Part shown: in pieces, positions 26,820-35,926 of the stretch | Layout of the letters: each line of letters starts with the position of its first letter | How positions within the stretch are numbered: the stretch's first letter is position 1 | Source: Microbispora sp. ZYX-F-249 | GTDB taxonomy: Bacteria > Actinomycetota > Actinomycetes > Streptosporangiales > Streptosporangiaceae | Reading direction: 5' to 3' | DNA length: 64,000 nt | Assembly (NCBI RefSeq): GCF_039649665.1 | Contig: NZ_JBDJAW010000001.1 | Coordinates: 186,001 to 250,000 of the forward strand | Notes under the pieces: model-generated | Databases searched by the model: none | Told to the model about the DNA's origin: nothing | The model's input: the letters and a program-made list of their open reading frames with translations, nothing else | Made by a program: the position numbers and the translations under genes

Positions 26820-27643
26820 CCGTCGGCCTCCCCCGAGGCCTCCTCGGCGGCCTGCATGAACTGCTCCTCGGTCGCGTTGAAGGTCCGGTAGACCCGCACC
26901 AGTTCGGGGTCGCTCATGCCGAGGATGCGCAGTTTCGCGTTCAGCGCCCGGGAGTTGGCGGTGTCGGCCGGGCCGAAACAGCCGTAGCAGCCCCGGTTGA
27001 ACGCCGGGCACAGCGCCCCACAGCCGGCCTGGGTGACCGGGCCGAGGCACGGCGTGCCATGGGCCACCAGGACGCAGACGTTGCCGCGGATCTTGCACTC
27101 GACGCAGACGCTGTGGCTGGGGACGACGGGCCGCCGGCCGGCCAGGAACGCGGTGACGACCTCCATCAGCTGCCGTTTGTCGATCGGGCAGCCACGCAGC
27201 TCGAAGTCGACCGGCACGTTGGCCGATATCGGGGTGGAGGTGGCCAGGGTGGCGATGTACTCCGGCCGCGCGTACACGACGGAGGTGAACTCGCGCACGT
27301 CGGCGAAGTCGCGCAGGGCCTGGACGCCGCCGGTCGTGGCGCAGGCCCCGATCGTCACCAGGCGCTTCGACACCCGGCGTACGTGCCGGATGCGCTCGGC
27401 GTCCTCCGGTGTGGTGACCGACCCCTCCACCAGGGACAGGTCGTACGGCCCCGGGCCCGGAGCGCTGGACGCCTCCAGGAAGTAGGCGATCTCCACCTCG
27501 GCGGCGAAGGACAGCAGTTCGTCCTCGCAGTCGAGCAAGGTGAGCTGGCACCCGTCGCAGGAGGCGAACTTCCACACCGCCAGCCGAGGCCGGGAGGCCG
27601 ACCCACGCGGCCGCGGTTCGGATATCGATTTGCGCGTGCCCAT
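26816..27643 (-). CDS. [NiFe]-hydrogenase small subunit, group 3b-like
   Basis: A 275-residue iron-sulfur subunit that wires the active site to the flavin module. C29 and C32 ([15 protein letters not shown]) bind the proximal cluster, together with later Cys in [12 protein letters not shown] and [16 protein letters not shown]-terminal cysteines in [16 protein letters not shown] and [18 protein letters not shown] can hold further clusters. There is no Tat signal, so the protein stays in the cytosol, unlike group 1 and 2 enzymes. The ATG at 27643 touches the stop of the upstream flavin subunit. The end overlaps the large subunit start by four bases. Confidence 0.91.
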   Translation of the reverse strand: MGTRKSISEPRPRGSASRPRLAVWKFASCDGCQLTLLDCEDELLSFAAEVEIAYFLEASSAPGPGPYDLSLVEGSVTTPEDAERIRHVRRVSKRLVTIGACATTGGVQALRDFADVREFTSVVYARPEYIATLATSTPISANVPVDFELRGCPIDKRQLMEVVTAFLAGRRPVVPSHSVCVECKIRGNVCVLVAHGTPCLGPVTQAGCGALCPAFNRGCYGCFGPADTANSRALNAKLRILGMSDPELVRVYRTFNATEEQFMQAAEEASGEADG

Positions 27644-28452
27644 CACAGCTCCCGTACGGCGAGCAGGCGGCCCGCCCGCTCGTAGTCGACCACGGGCCCG
27701 TCCAGGCACAGCAGCAGCGGGCCGAGCTGGCAGTGCCCGCACCGGCCGACTCCGCATTTCATGGTGCGCTCGAGGGACAGCATGATTCGCCGGGCGGGGA
27801 CGCCCCGCGCGACCAGGCCGCCGGCGACGGCACGCATCATGACCTCGGGGCCGCAGACGAAGGCCGCGGTCCTGCGCGGCTCGAAGACGATCCGGTCGAT
27901 CAGCCTGGTGACCAGCCCGACCGGGCCCGGCCAGACGTGGTCGGGGTGATCCACGATGACCTGGACGTCGATGCCGTGCGTCTCCCGCCAGCGGGTCAGC
28001 TCCCGCGGATACATGAGGGTCATCGGGGTCCGGGTGCCGGCGATCACGCTGATCCTGCCGTAGCGCGACCGGTGGGCGATCAGCTCCCGGACGACCGTGC
28101 GCAGCGGCGCCAGCCCAAGGCCGCCCGCCGCCACGACCACGTCCAGCCCAGCCGCCCCCGGCACGTCGAACGCGGTGCCGTACGGGCCGCGGACTCCGAC
28201 GAGGTCGCCGGGCCGGGCCCGGCACAACGCGTCGCTGACCGCGCCCACGGCCCGGATCGTGTGCACCAGCGTCCCGGTGCGGCCCCGGCCGCTGATCGAG
28301 ATCGGGATCTCACCGACGCCGCGCGCGTAGATCATCGTGAACTGGCCCGGCAGGAAGGCCGGGCACGGCCCGGTCGTCGGCTCCAGCGCCAGGGTGACGG
28401 TGTCGGCCCGGTCCGGCCGCCGCGACCGGACCCGGTACGGCACCGGGGTCAT
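27643..28452 (-). CDS. Hydrogenase FAD/NAD(P)-binding subunit (HydG/HyhG type)
   Basis: A 269-residue ferredoxin-reductase-fold protein. The FAD-binding barrel contains [17 protein letters not shown] and IPISISGRG (the RxxS-like flavin site), then [15 protein letters not shown](P)-binding elements are [20 protein letters not shown] and [18 protein letters not shown]. The C-terminus has a [2Fe-2S] cysteine cluster, [19 protein letters not shown]. This is the gamma subunit of group 3b hydrogenases, exchanging electrons with NADP(H). The ATG at 28452 overlaps the stop of the preceding iron-sulfur subunit (ATGA). Confidence 0.9.
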   Translation of the reverse strand: MTPVPYRVRSRRPDRADTVTLALEPTTGPCPAFLPGQFTMIYARGVGEIPISISGRGRTGTLVHTIRAVGAVSDALCRARPGDLVGVRGPYGTAFDVPGAAGLDVVVAAGGLGLAPLRTVVRELIAHRSRYGRISVIAGTRTPMTLMYPRELTRWRETHGIDVQVIVDHPDHVWPGPVGLVTRLIDRIVFEPRRTAAFVCGPEVMMRAVAGGLVARGVPARRIMLSLERTMKCGVGRCGHCQLGPLLLCLDGPVVDYERAGRLLAVREL

Positions 28453-29552
28453 CGGATGCACGACGTCTCCCCGGGAGCGGCACGGATGGCGGACAGCTCC
28501 TCGGTCACGTCGATTCCGGTGGGGCACCAGGTAATGCACCGGCCGCAGCCCACGCAGCCGGACGTGCCGAACTGGTCGTACCAGGTGGCGAACTTGTGGG
28601 TCAGCCACTGCCGGTAGCGGGCCAGGGCGGAGCTCCGCACCGGCGGCTGGCCGCTGAGCTCGGTGAAGTCGAGCGAGAAGCACGAGTCCCACCGCTCGGA
28701 GCGCTCCGCGAACCCGCCGGTGAGGTCGGTGCCGTCCTCGACAGTGGTGCAGAAGCAGGTGGGGCAGACCATGGTGCAGTTGGTGCAGCTCAGGCAGCGG
28801 GAGGCCACGTCGGTCCAGCGCGGGGAGTCGTGCGCGGCGGGCAGCCACCGCTGGATGTCCTCGGTGTCCACCCGACGGCCCATCCGGGTGGCGGCGACGC
28901 GCGACACCTCCCCCGCCTCGCTGAGATCACCCTGGCCGGCGGCCCGGTTCGGGATCGCCGCGGCGATCTCCGCTCCCCGCTCACTGCCGATCTCGACCGA
29001 AAACCGGTGCGGCGACGCCAGTTCGGTGAGCGCGAGATCGAAGCCAGTGGTCGCCTTCGGCCCGGTCCCCATCGAGACGCAGAAGCAGGTGCCGCCCGGC
29101 ACTGCGCAGTTCACCGCGATCAAAAACAGCGCCTCACGCCGCCGCCGGTAGGCGGGATCGAGGTGCCTGCCCAGGAACACCCGGTCCTGTACGGCTATCG
29201 CGGCCAGATCGCAGGCACGCAGCCCGAGCAGCGCAACGCGCGGCGCCTCCTCCCGGGGCTCTTCGACCGTCTGGCCGCGCATCCGGAACAGCGTCTGGCG
29301 AGGCGGCTGGGTGAAGCGCTTGGCCGAGTCGGGGCTCGCGGCGAAGTCGAACATCATCTCGCCGCCCCGCTCGGTCAGCCGGTAGTTGCCCGGCCGCTGG
29401 GCGTCGCCGACACCGGTCGGCAGATCGGCGGCGGAGGAGATCTCGGCCATCCGCACGGCCGAGTCCCGCACCGTGGGGCCGACCACGGTGTAGCCCGCCG
29501 ACCGGAGCACCACGATGAGCGGATCCAGTGTGTCGATCACAACGGTGTCCAT
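28449..29552 (-). CDS. Hydrogenase 4Fe-4S subunit (HydB/HyhB type)
   Basis: A 367-residue iron-sulfur protein, first gene of the hydrogenase operon. The N-terminal 240 residues match the beta-subunit domain of group 3b and sulfhydrogenases (ALLGLRACDLAAIAVQDRVF and LIAVNCAVPGGTCFCVSMGT are typical). Two ferredoxin [4Fe-4S] motifs follow: CLSCTNCTMVCPTCFC and CVGCGRCITWCPTGID. It carries electrons between the flavin subunit and the hydrogenase core in the cytosol. The ATG at 29552 gives the family N-terminus; an 18-residue longer frame starts at 29606 but would cover a DevR-like box. No hypABCDEF genes occur in the window. Confidence 0.88.
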   Translation of the reverse strand: MDTVVIDTLDPLIVVLRSAGYTVVGPTVRDSAVRMAEISSAADLPTGVGDAQRPGNYRLTERGGEMMFDFAASPDSAKRFTQPPRQTLFRMRGQTVEEPREEAPRVALLGLRACDLAAIAVQDRVFLGRHLDPAYRRRREALFLIAVNCAVPGGTCFCVSMGTGPKATTGFDLALTELASPHRFSVEIGSERGAEIAAAIPNRAAGQGDLSEAGEVSRVAATRMGRRVDTEDIQRWLPAAHDSPRWTDVASRCLSCTNCTMVCPTCFCTTVEDGTDLTGGFAERSERWDSCFSLDFTELSGQPPVRSSALARYRQWLTHKFATWYDQFGTSGCVGCGRCITWCPTGIDVTEELSAIRAAPGETSCIR

Positions 29553-29598
29553 CAGCGATCCCCCCGACACCCCTGTTCGACGGGCATATACCCCAATC

Positions 29599-29634
29599 TG
29601 GACCAAATGCCCAGGATGGCGGCCCGTACGTCAG
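29599..29634. promoter_or_regulatory. Tandem DevR/DosR-like boxes before hydrogenase operon
   Basis: Read toward the operon, 29599-29612 is GGGCATTTGGTCCA. A weaker GGCCCGTACGTCAG lies at 29621-29634, with centres 22 bp apart. The near box ends 47 bp before the ATG at 29552; the far one overlaps the last codons of the neighbouring acyl-CoA synthetase gene. Function is inferred. Confidence 0.4.
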
Positions 29635-32287
29635 CGGAGACGGCGCCGGAAGGGCGAGGGGAGCGGCGAGGCAGGGGCGAGCCGCACGCGGCAGTCCACG
29701 GCCACCGCCCCGTCCGGCGTCACGATCACCGGGTTGAGATCAAGCTCCGCGATGTCGGGCAGATCGTCCATGAGCCGACCGACGCGGACGATCTGCTCCT
29801 CCAGCGCCGCGACATCGGCCGCGGGCCGTCCACGATAGCCGTACAGGAGCGGCGCGCAACGCAGCTCCGCGATCATGCGGGCGGCCTCGGCCTTGTCGAT
29901 CGGCGGCACCCGGAAGGCGCGATCGGCGAGCAGCTCGGTCGCGACACCGCCAAGCCCTACCATGATCAGCGGACCGAATGTCTCATGCGCGACGCCGCCT
30001 ATGATCATCTCAACCCCCTCGCCAGCCATGGTCTGGACGATCGCGCCTGTCATCGCGGGGCCGAGGCGAGTGGCCATCTCCCGGTACGCCTGCCCGACCT
30101 GCTCGGGCGTCCGCAGGCCGAGCCGCACACCACCGACGTCGGACTTGTGGAGCAGCCCGGGGCCGACGGCCTTCAGCACGGCGGGCAGTCCGACGATTGA
30201 CGCAGCCTCCGCTGCTTTCTCCGGCCCGTCAACCGAGACCGATTCGGCTGTGTGAATGGCGTACGCCGACAGGAGCCGGGTCGTCGTTCCTTCGTCCAGC
30301 CATCGTCCACGTGGGTGAGCGGCGAGGTCCACGGCGACGATCCGCCGGGCCGCGGCGACGTCGATCCCGGGCAGGTCCTCCGGAGGTGCCGTCGGCCGGG
30401 CGCGCCAGGCGGCATGCCCGGCCCCCGGGCGAGGGCGTGCACGGCCTGCTCGGGGAAGGCGTAAGCGGGCACCCGGCCGTCGATGAGCTCGTCGTGCCCG
30501 GCGAGGCAGGCGAGCACAGGCTTCGCCGCGCTCTCGGTGGCTGCCGCGATCGCTTCCCGAGTCGGTTCCAGACCCGAGCCGAACGGCGGCGTGTAGACGG
30601 TCAGCACGGCGTCGACGCCCGGGTCGGCCAGGACCGCCGCGATCGCGAAGGCGATGTCTCCGGCGTCGGCCTCGGCCGTGAGGTCGACGGGGTTGCCGAC
30701 GGCCGCCGCCGGCCGGAGCCGGGCGCGAAGCGCCTCCGCGGTGGCCGGGGACAACTCCGGCACGACCAGGCCGAGCCGCTCACAGGCGTCCGCGGTCATC
30801 GCCTGCGGGCCCCCGGAATTACCCACGATCGCCACCCGAGGACCGACCGGCAGCGGCTGGAAAGCCAGCAGCCGGGCGGTGTCGAGCAGATCCTGGACGC
30901 TGTCCTCCCTGATGACACCACAGGCGCGCAACAGCGCGTCCACGGCCACATCGGGCGTCGCCGCAGCGGCCGTGTGCGAGCGGACCGCCCGGCTGCCCGC
31001 GGTGCTGCGCCCGCTCTTCACCGCGATGATCGGTTTGCGGATGCTGATCCTTCTGGCGATCCGGGCGAACCTTCGTGGATTGCCGAACGACTCCAAATAC
31101 AGACCGATGACGCGGGTGGCCGGATCGTCCTCCCAGTATTCGAGCAGGTCATTGCCGCTGACATCCGCCTTGTTCCCCACCGACGCGAAGGAGGAGACGC
31201 CGAGGCCGAGCTGTCCGGCACGTTCGATCACGGCGGCGGCCACCGCGCCCGACTGCGACATCAGCCCCAGCGGACCGGCAGGAGGAGATGTGGGCAAGAA
31301 ACCGGCGTTCAAGCGAGCTGCCGTGCTCACCACGCCGAGGCAGTTGGGCCCGATCAGCCGCATGCCTGCCTCTCGGCAGACGCCCAGCAGTTCTCGTTCT
31401 GCTTCGCGATTCCCCGCTTCGGCGAACCCGGCGGTCAGCACGACCAGGGCGCGCACCTGGTGACGGGCGCACTCACGGGCGACGCCGAGCACGGTGGGCG
31501 CCGGGGTGGCGATCACGGCGAGTTCCGCCGGCCCCGGCAGCGAGGCGACGTCGGGGTAGGCGGGCAGACCGCACACCTCGGCGGCCCACGGGTTGACGGG
31601 GTAGATCGGCCCGGGGAAGCCGCCGTCGATCAGGTTGCGCAGCACACGGTGCCCCACGCGGTCCGGGGCGCGACTGGCGCCGATCACGGCCACCGACTGC
31701 GGGGTGAACACGTGTGCAATGGAGTTGCGCTCCGCCTCGTGCGCCCGGGCCTCGATCTCGCTCACCAGTCGCTCCGTGGCCCGCGTGGCGATGCGAATCT
31801 CGACCTGCCCCGCCTCATACCGCCTCTCCACTGGCAGGCCGAGATCGTTCAGGACGCGCTGCATCACCCGGTTCTCCGGCAGGACGGTGGCGACGAGTTC
31901 CTCGACTCCCGCATCCGCCGCGTCCAGCGCGAGGTGTTCGAGCAGCAGCGTGCCGAGCCCGTGGCCGTGCACCACGTCATCCAGCAGGATCCCCACCTCG
32001 GCCTCCGACCCGTCCGGATCGGCGATGTATTCCGCCACCCCGACCATGAGACCGCCGACCAGAGCGACCAGGGCATACCCGTGGTAGCCGGAGTCCGTGA
32101 TCCGGTCCATGTACGCATGGGCCGAGGCGGCGCCGCCGGTGAAGAACCTCAGATACGCCGAGCGCGGGGAAGACCTGGCGATCAGTTCGTGCAAGGCTTC
32201 CCGGTCGGACGGGCGCAACGGCCGGATATGCGCCACCCCGCCGTCACGCAGGAGGACGTCGCACGCTTCGCCAACGGTTCGAGCCAT
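29631..32287 (-). pseudogene. GNAT plus NDP-forming acyl-CoA synthetase, frameshifted
   Basis: N-terminal GNAT domain (about residues 1-165, [20 protein letters not shown] and [20 protein letters not shown]), then CoA-binding ([20 protein letters not shown]), ligase-CoA ([20 protein letters not shown], with [11 protein letters not shown] holding the candidate phospho-His) and a C-terminal ATP-grasp half. The frame breaks at the C5 run 30422-30426 after [11 protein letters not shown]; the ATP-grasp part ([17 protein letters not shown] onward) continues in another frame to 29631. One base would restore about 885 residues. The intact family makes acetate plus ATP from acetyl-CoA or acetylates proteins. 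The break may be a sequencing slip. GTG 32302 is an alternative start. Confidence 0.8.
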
Positions 32288-32345
32288 GTCTCCAAACTCC
32301 ACGACCGCCGAGCACCCCCCAAGAGGCTTCCTCCCCGTCTTGCCC

Positions 32346-32359
32346 GGGCCCCTGGTCCC
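32346..32359. promoter_or_regulatory. DevR/DosR-like box upstream of acyl-CoA synthetase
   Basis: GGGCCCCTGGTCCC, a near-symmetric site with a perfect GTCCC half, 59 bp before the GNAT/acyl-CoA synthetase ATG at 32287. It scores 10 of 14 to the DosR core. Because it is all G and C apart from two T, chance occurrence is more likely than for the other boxes. Confidence 0.35.
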
Positions 32360-32426
32360 GAGCCACGTGCCGCCAGCCGGGCTGTCCTTCCTGCGACCAC
32401 GCCGAGGTCGGCACGCTCGGCGGTCG

Positions 32427-32462
32427 GGCCCTCTGTTACCCAGATGCTGCGACCAAGGTCAC
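32427..32462. promoter_or_regulatory. Tandem DevR/DosR-like boxes before phosphoketolase
   Basis: GCGACCAAGGTCAC at 32449-32462 (10 of 14) and a weaker GGCCCTCTGTTACC at 32427-32440 have centres 22 bp apart. The near site ends 35 bp before the phosphoketolase ATG, so it would overlap or abut the -35 region, the usual place for a DevR activator. Function is inferred. Confidence 0.4.
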
Positions 32463-32497
32463 TAGCAGGTCACACCGATCACGGGGAAGATCAGCTC

Positions 32498-34810
32498 ATG
32501 GACGAGCTGAAGAGCATCGACGCGTACTGGCGGGCCGCCAACTATCTGTCGGTCGGGCAGATCTACCTGCTCGCCAACCCGCTGCTGACCGAGACTCTGG
32601 CGCCTGAGCACATCAAGCCGAGGCTGCTCGGGCACTGGGGCACCACTCCGGGTCTGAACTTCTGCTTCGCTCACCTCAACCGGGTCATCTGTCAGCGAGG
32701 CCAGGACATGATCTACATCGCCGGCCCTGGGCACGGCGGCCCGGCGGCAGTCGCCCATGCCTGGCTGGAGGGCAGCTACTCCGAGAAGTACCCCGATGTC
32801 TCGCAGGACACGATCGGCATGCAACGGCTGTTCCGCCAGTTCTCCTTCCCCGGTGGCATCCCCAGTCATGTGGCGCCGGAGACGCCGGGGTCGATACACG
32901 AAGGCGGCGAACTCGGGTACGCGCTCGCCCACGCGTATGGCGCGGCCTTCGACAATCCTGAACTGGTCGTGGCCTGCGTGGTCGGTGACGGGGAAGCGGA
33001 GACCGGACCACTGGCCGCGAGCTGGCATTCCAACAAGTTCCTGGACCGGCAGCGCGACGGCATCGTCCTCCCCATCCTCCACCTGAACGGCTACAAGATC
33101 GCCAACCCCACCGTTCTGGCCAGGATCCCAGAGGAGGAGCTGGTCAAGCTGTTCGAGGGGTACGGCTATCGCCCGCACATCGTGGCCGGCGAAGAGCCGG
33201 AAGCGATGCACCTACTCATGGCGGAAACCCTTGACAGGGTCTTCGACGAGATCGCCGACTACAAGCAGGGCGAGGGCCGGCTCCCGATGATCGTCCTGCG
33301 CACCCCCAAGGGGTGGACGGGGCCGCGCGAAGTCGACGGGCTGCCCGTGGAAGGCACCTGGCGGTCCCATCAGGTGCCGCTCGCCGGCGTGCGTGACAAC
33401 CCGGCACACCTGGCGATGCTGGAGGAGTGGATGCGCTCCTACCGTCCGGAGGAACTGTTCGACGGCGATGGCCGACCGGTCGCCGAGATCCTGGAGACGG
33501 TGCCGCAGGGCCCGCGCCGGATGAGCGCCAGCCCGCACGCCAACGGCGGCGAGCTGCTGCGTCCGCTCGCCCTGCCGGACTTCCGCGGCTACGCCGTGGA
33601 GCTCAAATCACCCGCGACAGGACCCAGCGAGCCCACCCGCGTACTGGGTGCCTTCCTGCGCGATGTGATCACCGCCAACCCGACGGACTTCCGGGTCATG
33701 GGCCCGGACGAGACCGCCTCCAACCGGTTGTCACCCGTATTCGACGTGACCTCGCGCGCCTGGAACGCCGCCACGCTGCCCACCGATGACCACCTGGCCG
33801 CGGGCGGACGCGTTATGGAGGTGCTCAGCGAGCACCTGTGCCAGGGCTGGCTGGAGGGCTACCTGCTGACCGGCCGCCACGGGCTGTTCAACTGCTACGA
33901 GGCGTTCATCCACATCGTCGACGCCATGTTCAACCAGCACGCCAAGTGGCTCGAGGCGTCGCGCCGGATCCCGTGGCGGCGGCCGGTGGCGTCGCTGAAC
34001 TACCTGCTGTCGTCGCACGTGTGGCGGCAGGACCACAACGGCTTCAGCCACCAGGACCCCGGCTTCCTCGACGTGGTGATGAACAAGAAGGCCGAGGTCG
34101 TCCGGGTCTACCTGCCGCCGGACGCCAACACGCTGCTGTCGGTCGCCGACCACTGCCTGCGCTCGCGCGACTACGTCAATGTGGTCGTGGCGGGCAAGCA
34201 GCCCGTACTCGACCTGTTCACCATGGAGCAGGCCATCGCTCACTGCACGCGGGGTTTGGGCATCCTCGACTGGGCCTCCAACGACGGAGACGCCGACCCC
34301 GACGTCGTGCTCGCCTGCGCCGGTGACGTGCCCACGCTGGAGACCCTCGCCGCCGCCGCGTTACTGCGCGAGCACCTGCCCGAGTTGAAGGTGCGCGTGA
34401 TCAACATCGTCGACCTCATGAGGCTCCAACCGCCGTCGGAACACCCTCACGGGATGAGCGACGCCGAGTTCGACGCGCTGTTCACCACCGACCGGCCGAT
34501 CATCTTCAACTTTCATGGCTACCCCTGGCTGATCCACCGCCTCACCTACCGCCGGCACGGCCACGACAACCTCCACGTACGCGGCTACAAGGAGGAGGGC
34601 ACCACCACCACGCCGTTCGACATGGCGATGCTCAATGACATCGACCGCTACCACCTGGTCATGGACGTGATCGATCAGGTGCCCGGCCTGGGCAGCCGGG
34701 CCGCCCACCTGCGCCAGCGGATGGCCGACGCCCGCCAGCGCGCCCGTGCCCACACCCGCGAATATGGCGAGGACCCCATCGAAATCCGCGACTGGACGTG
34801 GAGACAGTAG
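32498..34810 (+). CDS. xfp: Xylulose-5-phosphate/fructose-6-phosphate phosphoketolase
   Basis: A 770-residue thiamine-diphosphate enzyme that splits xylulose-5-phosphate (and often fructose-6-phosphate) with phosphate to acetyl-phosphate and a shorter sugar phosphate. The family N-terminus [25 protein letters not shown], the GPGHGGPA loop, the ThDP/Mg motif [20 protein letters not shown] and the C-terminal [17 protein letters not shown] are all present, and length is slightly under the usual 790-820. The ATG at 32498 follows GGGGAAG. It is divergent from the acyl-CoA synthetase with DevR-like boxes between. Acetyl-phosphate can yield ATP through acetate kinase, which is not in this window. 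Confidence 0.95.
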   Translation: MDELKSIDAYWRAANYLSVGQIYLLANPLLTETLAPEHIKPRLLGHWGTTPGLNFCFAHLNRVICQRGQDMIYIAGPGHGGPAAVAHAWLEGSYSEKYPDVSQDTIGMQRLFRQFSFPGGIPSHVAPETPGSIHEGGELGYALAHAYGAAFDNPELVVACVVGDGEAETGPLAASWHSNKFLDRQRDGIVLPILHLNGYKIANPTVLARIPEEELVKLFEGYGYRPHIVAGEEPEAMHLLMAETLDRVFDEIADYKQGEGRLPMIVLRTPKGWTGPREVDGLPVEGTWRSHQVPLAGVRDNPAHLAMLEEWMRSYRPEELFDGDGRPVAEILETVPQGPRRMSASPHANGGELLRPLALPDFRGYAVELKSPATGPSEPTRVLGAFLRDVITANPTDFRVMGPDETASNRLSPVFDVTSRAWNAATLPTDDHLAAGGRVMEVLSEHLCQGWLEGYLLTGRHGLFNCYEAFIHIVDAMFNQHAKWLEASRRIPWRRPVASLNYLLSSHVWRQDHNGFSHQDPGFLDVVMNKKAEVVRVYLPPDANTLLSVADHCLRSRDYVNVVVAGKQPVLDLFTMEQAIAHCTRGLGILDWASNDGDADPDVVLACAGDVPTLETLAAAALLREHLPELKVRVINIVDLMRLQPPSEHPHGMSDAEFDALFTTDRPIIFNFHGYPWLIHRLTYRRHGHDNLHVRGYKEEGTTTTPFDMAMLNDIDRYHLVMDVIDQVPGLGSRAAHLRQRMADARQRARAHTREYGEDPIEIRDWTWRQ

Positions 34811-34944
34811 AGCCGAGCTCCAGCAGGGTGCCGGGCCGGAAGCCAAGAGCCACGGCCTTCGGCCCGGCGTCGTGCTGTTGTCGGCCCCGCGCCCGCAGGG
34901 ATGACCAGCAGAGAAGGTCGGCTGCCGGAGTACGACGTTCAGCG

Positions 34945-35628
34945 TCAACTGAACTCGCCGGCGAGGCCGGCCCTCTTGACCAGGCGGCCCCAACGGGGGC
35001 TACGGGCAAAGGCCCGGGCGATGGCGACGCCGCTGGGTAGATCACCGTCTGCCTGACGGTTCTGCTGCGCCCACTGCCAAGCCTCTCGCTGCAGTGTCCG
35101 GCCGTTCCCGATGTGCTCAGCGGAGGGCTCGGGGTCTTCCTCCCGATCGTCTTGCAGGTCTTCGTGGTCAGCATCCACAGCGGCGACAAGATCAGGGTCG
35201 AGAGCAGAGAGATCATTAGCTTCTGGCTGCACCCGCGCATAGCGACGGATCTGAGACATCAGGAGCTCGTAGCTGCCGATCAGGGCCAGGGACGGCCATG
35301 CGGCGATGACTCGGCCGATCAGGCTGGGTTCCGCGATGGAGACGTTCGCTCCGAGGCTGGCCAGGCTGCCGACCACGAGCAGGCTCCAGGCCAGGAGGCC
35401 GCCACGGGAGCCGGACCGGTTAGCCAACAGGATGGACATCGAGGCGACGACGATCAGGCCGTCGACCGCGAGCGGGATGAGCACCGCTGCCAGGTGATCC
35501 TCACCGTGCCGCAGGCAAAGCTCGTGCATGTGCCTGAACGAGACGACCGCGGCGATCGCCGCCAGGAGGAAAACACCGGCGATCGTCGTACGCTGGATGC
35601 GGCGTACCGCAAGGGAGTTCGGGGCCAT
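34945..35628 (-). CDS. DUF2637-domain membrane protein (integrative element)
   Basis: A 227-residue protein with an N-terminal DUF2637 region of about four membrane helices (RTTIAGVFLLAAIAAVVSF, VLIPLAVDGLIVVASMSILL, LLAWSLLVVGSLASLGANVS, AAWPSLALIGSYELLMSQIR). An acidic linker follows, then a short C-terminal helical domain (EAWQWAQQNRQADGDLPSGV, IARAFARSPRWGRLVKRAG) that looks like a helix-turn-helix. DUF2637 proteins are carried by actinomycete integrative and conjugative elements, often as Spd- or transfer-linked genes. Here no integrase, excisionase or tra gene is nearby, so it appears to be a stranded remnant. Confidence 0.8.
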   Translation of the reverse strand: MAPNSLAVRRIQRTTIAGVFLLAAIAAVVSFRHMHELCLRHGEDHLAAVLIPLAVDGLIVVASMSILLANRSGSRGGLLAWSLLVVGSLASLGANVSIAEPSLIGRVIAAWPSLALIGSYELLMSQIRRYARVQPEANDLSALDPDLVAAVDADHEDLQDDREEDPEPSAEHIGNGRTLQREAWQWAQQNRQADGDLPSGVAIARAFARSPRWGRLVKRAGLAGEFS

Positions 35629-35634
35629 CGCTGC

Positions 35635-35712
35635 TCAGGCCTCCTCGTCCAGGGAGAGGTCAGCGGCAGCGATCCGCGCATAGTGATTTGGTTCCAGACC
35701 CCCCTCGGACAC
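35635..35712 (-). CDS. Possible 25-residue ORF upstream of the DUF2637 gene
   Basis: GTG 35712 to TGA 35637-35635 encodes a short acidic peptide ending HYARIAAADLSLDEEA, finishing 6 bp before the DUF2637 ATG. A GAGAGG sequence lies a few bases before the GTG, and the GAGGAGG inside its last codons could serve as the ribosome-binding site for the DUF2637 gene. It is too short to be sure; it may be a leader peptide or chance. Confidence 0.3.
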   Translation of the reverse strand: MSEGGLEPNHYARIAAADLSLDEEA

Positions 35713-35726
35713 AAACCTCTCAACAT

Positions 35727-35766
35727 GTGAGGGCTGAGAATCATCTCGGCCCTCACTTTTGTTTTT
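35727..35766 (+). terminator. Strong rho-independent terminator
   Basis: GTGAGGGCTGAGA at 35727-35739 pairs with TCTCGGCCCTCAC at 35744-35756 (13 bp with one G-U pair) around an ATCA loop, followed by TTTTGTTTTT. The T tail is on the plus strand, so it stops rightward transcription. No plus-strand gene lies directly before it; phosphoketolase ends 917 bp away. It may be a leftover of a lost element or tRNA region. The region 35767-35926 holds nothing recognisable. Confidence 0.8.
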
Positions 35767-35926
35767 CCGGACCGGTCGGCCGCAGACCGAGGCGCTGGTA
35801 GACCGGCGTCTTGAGATCGACCGGGGCCTCGCTGATGGCTCTGTCCTCGCACGGGCAACCTGCGGGTTCCCGATCGCAGGTCATCAGTGGCGGGCGACAC
35901 TCCGGCAATCCATGTGCCGGCCTTCT

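Noticed and set aside
28596..30200. Plus-strand frame across the hydrogenase and synthetase genes
   Set aside because: Shadow; all real motifs lie on the minus strand.
35660..35726. tRNA 3' end or att site near GGTTCCAGACC
   Set aside because: A T-arm-like string is present, but no acceptor or anticodon stem can be folded around it.
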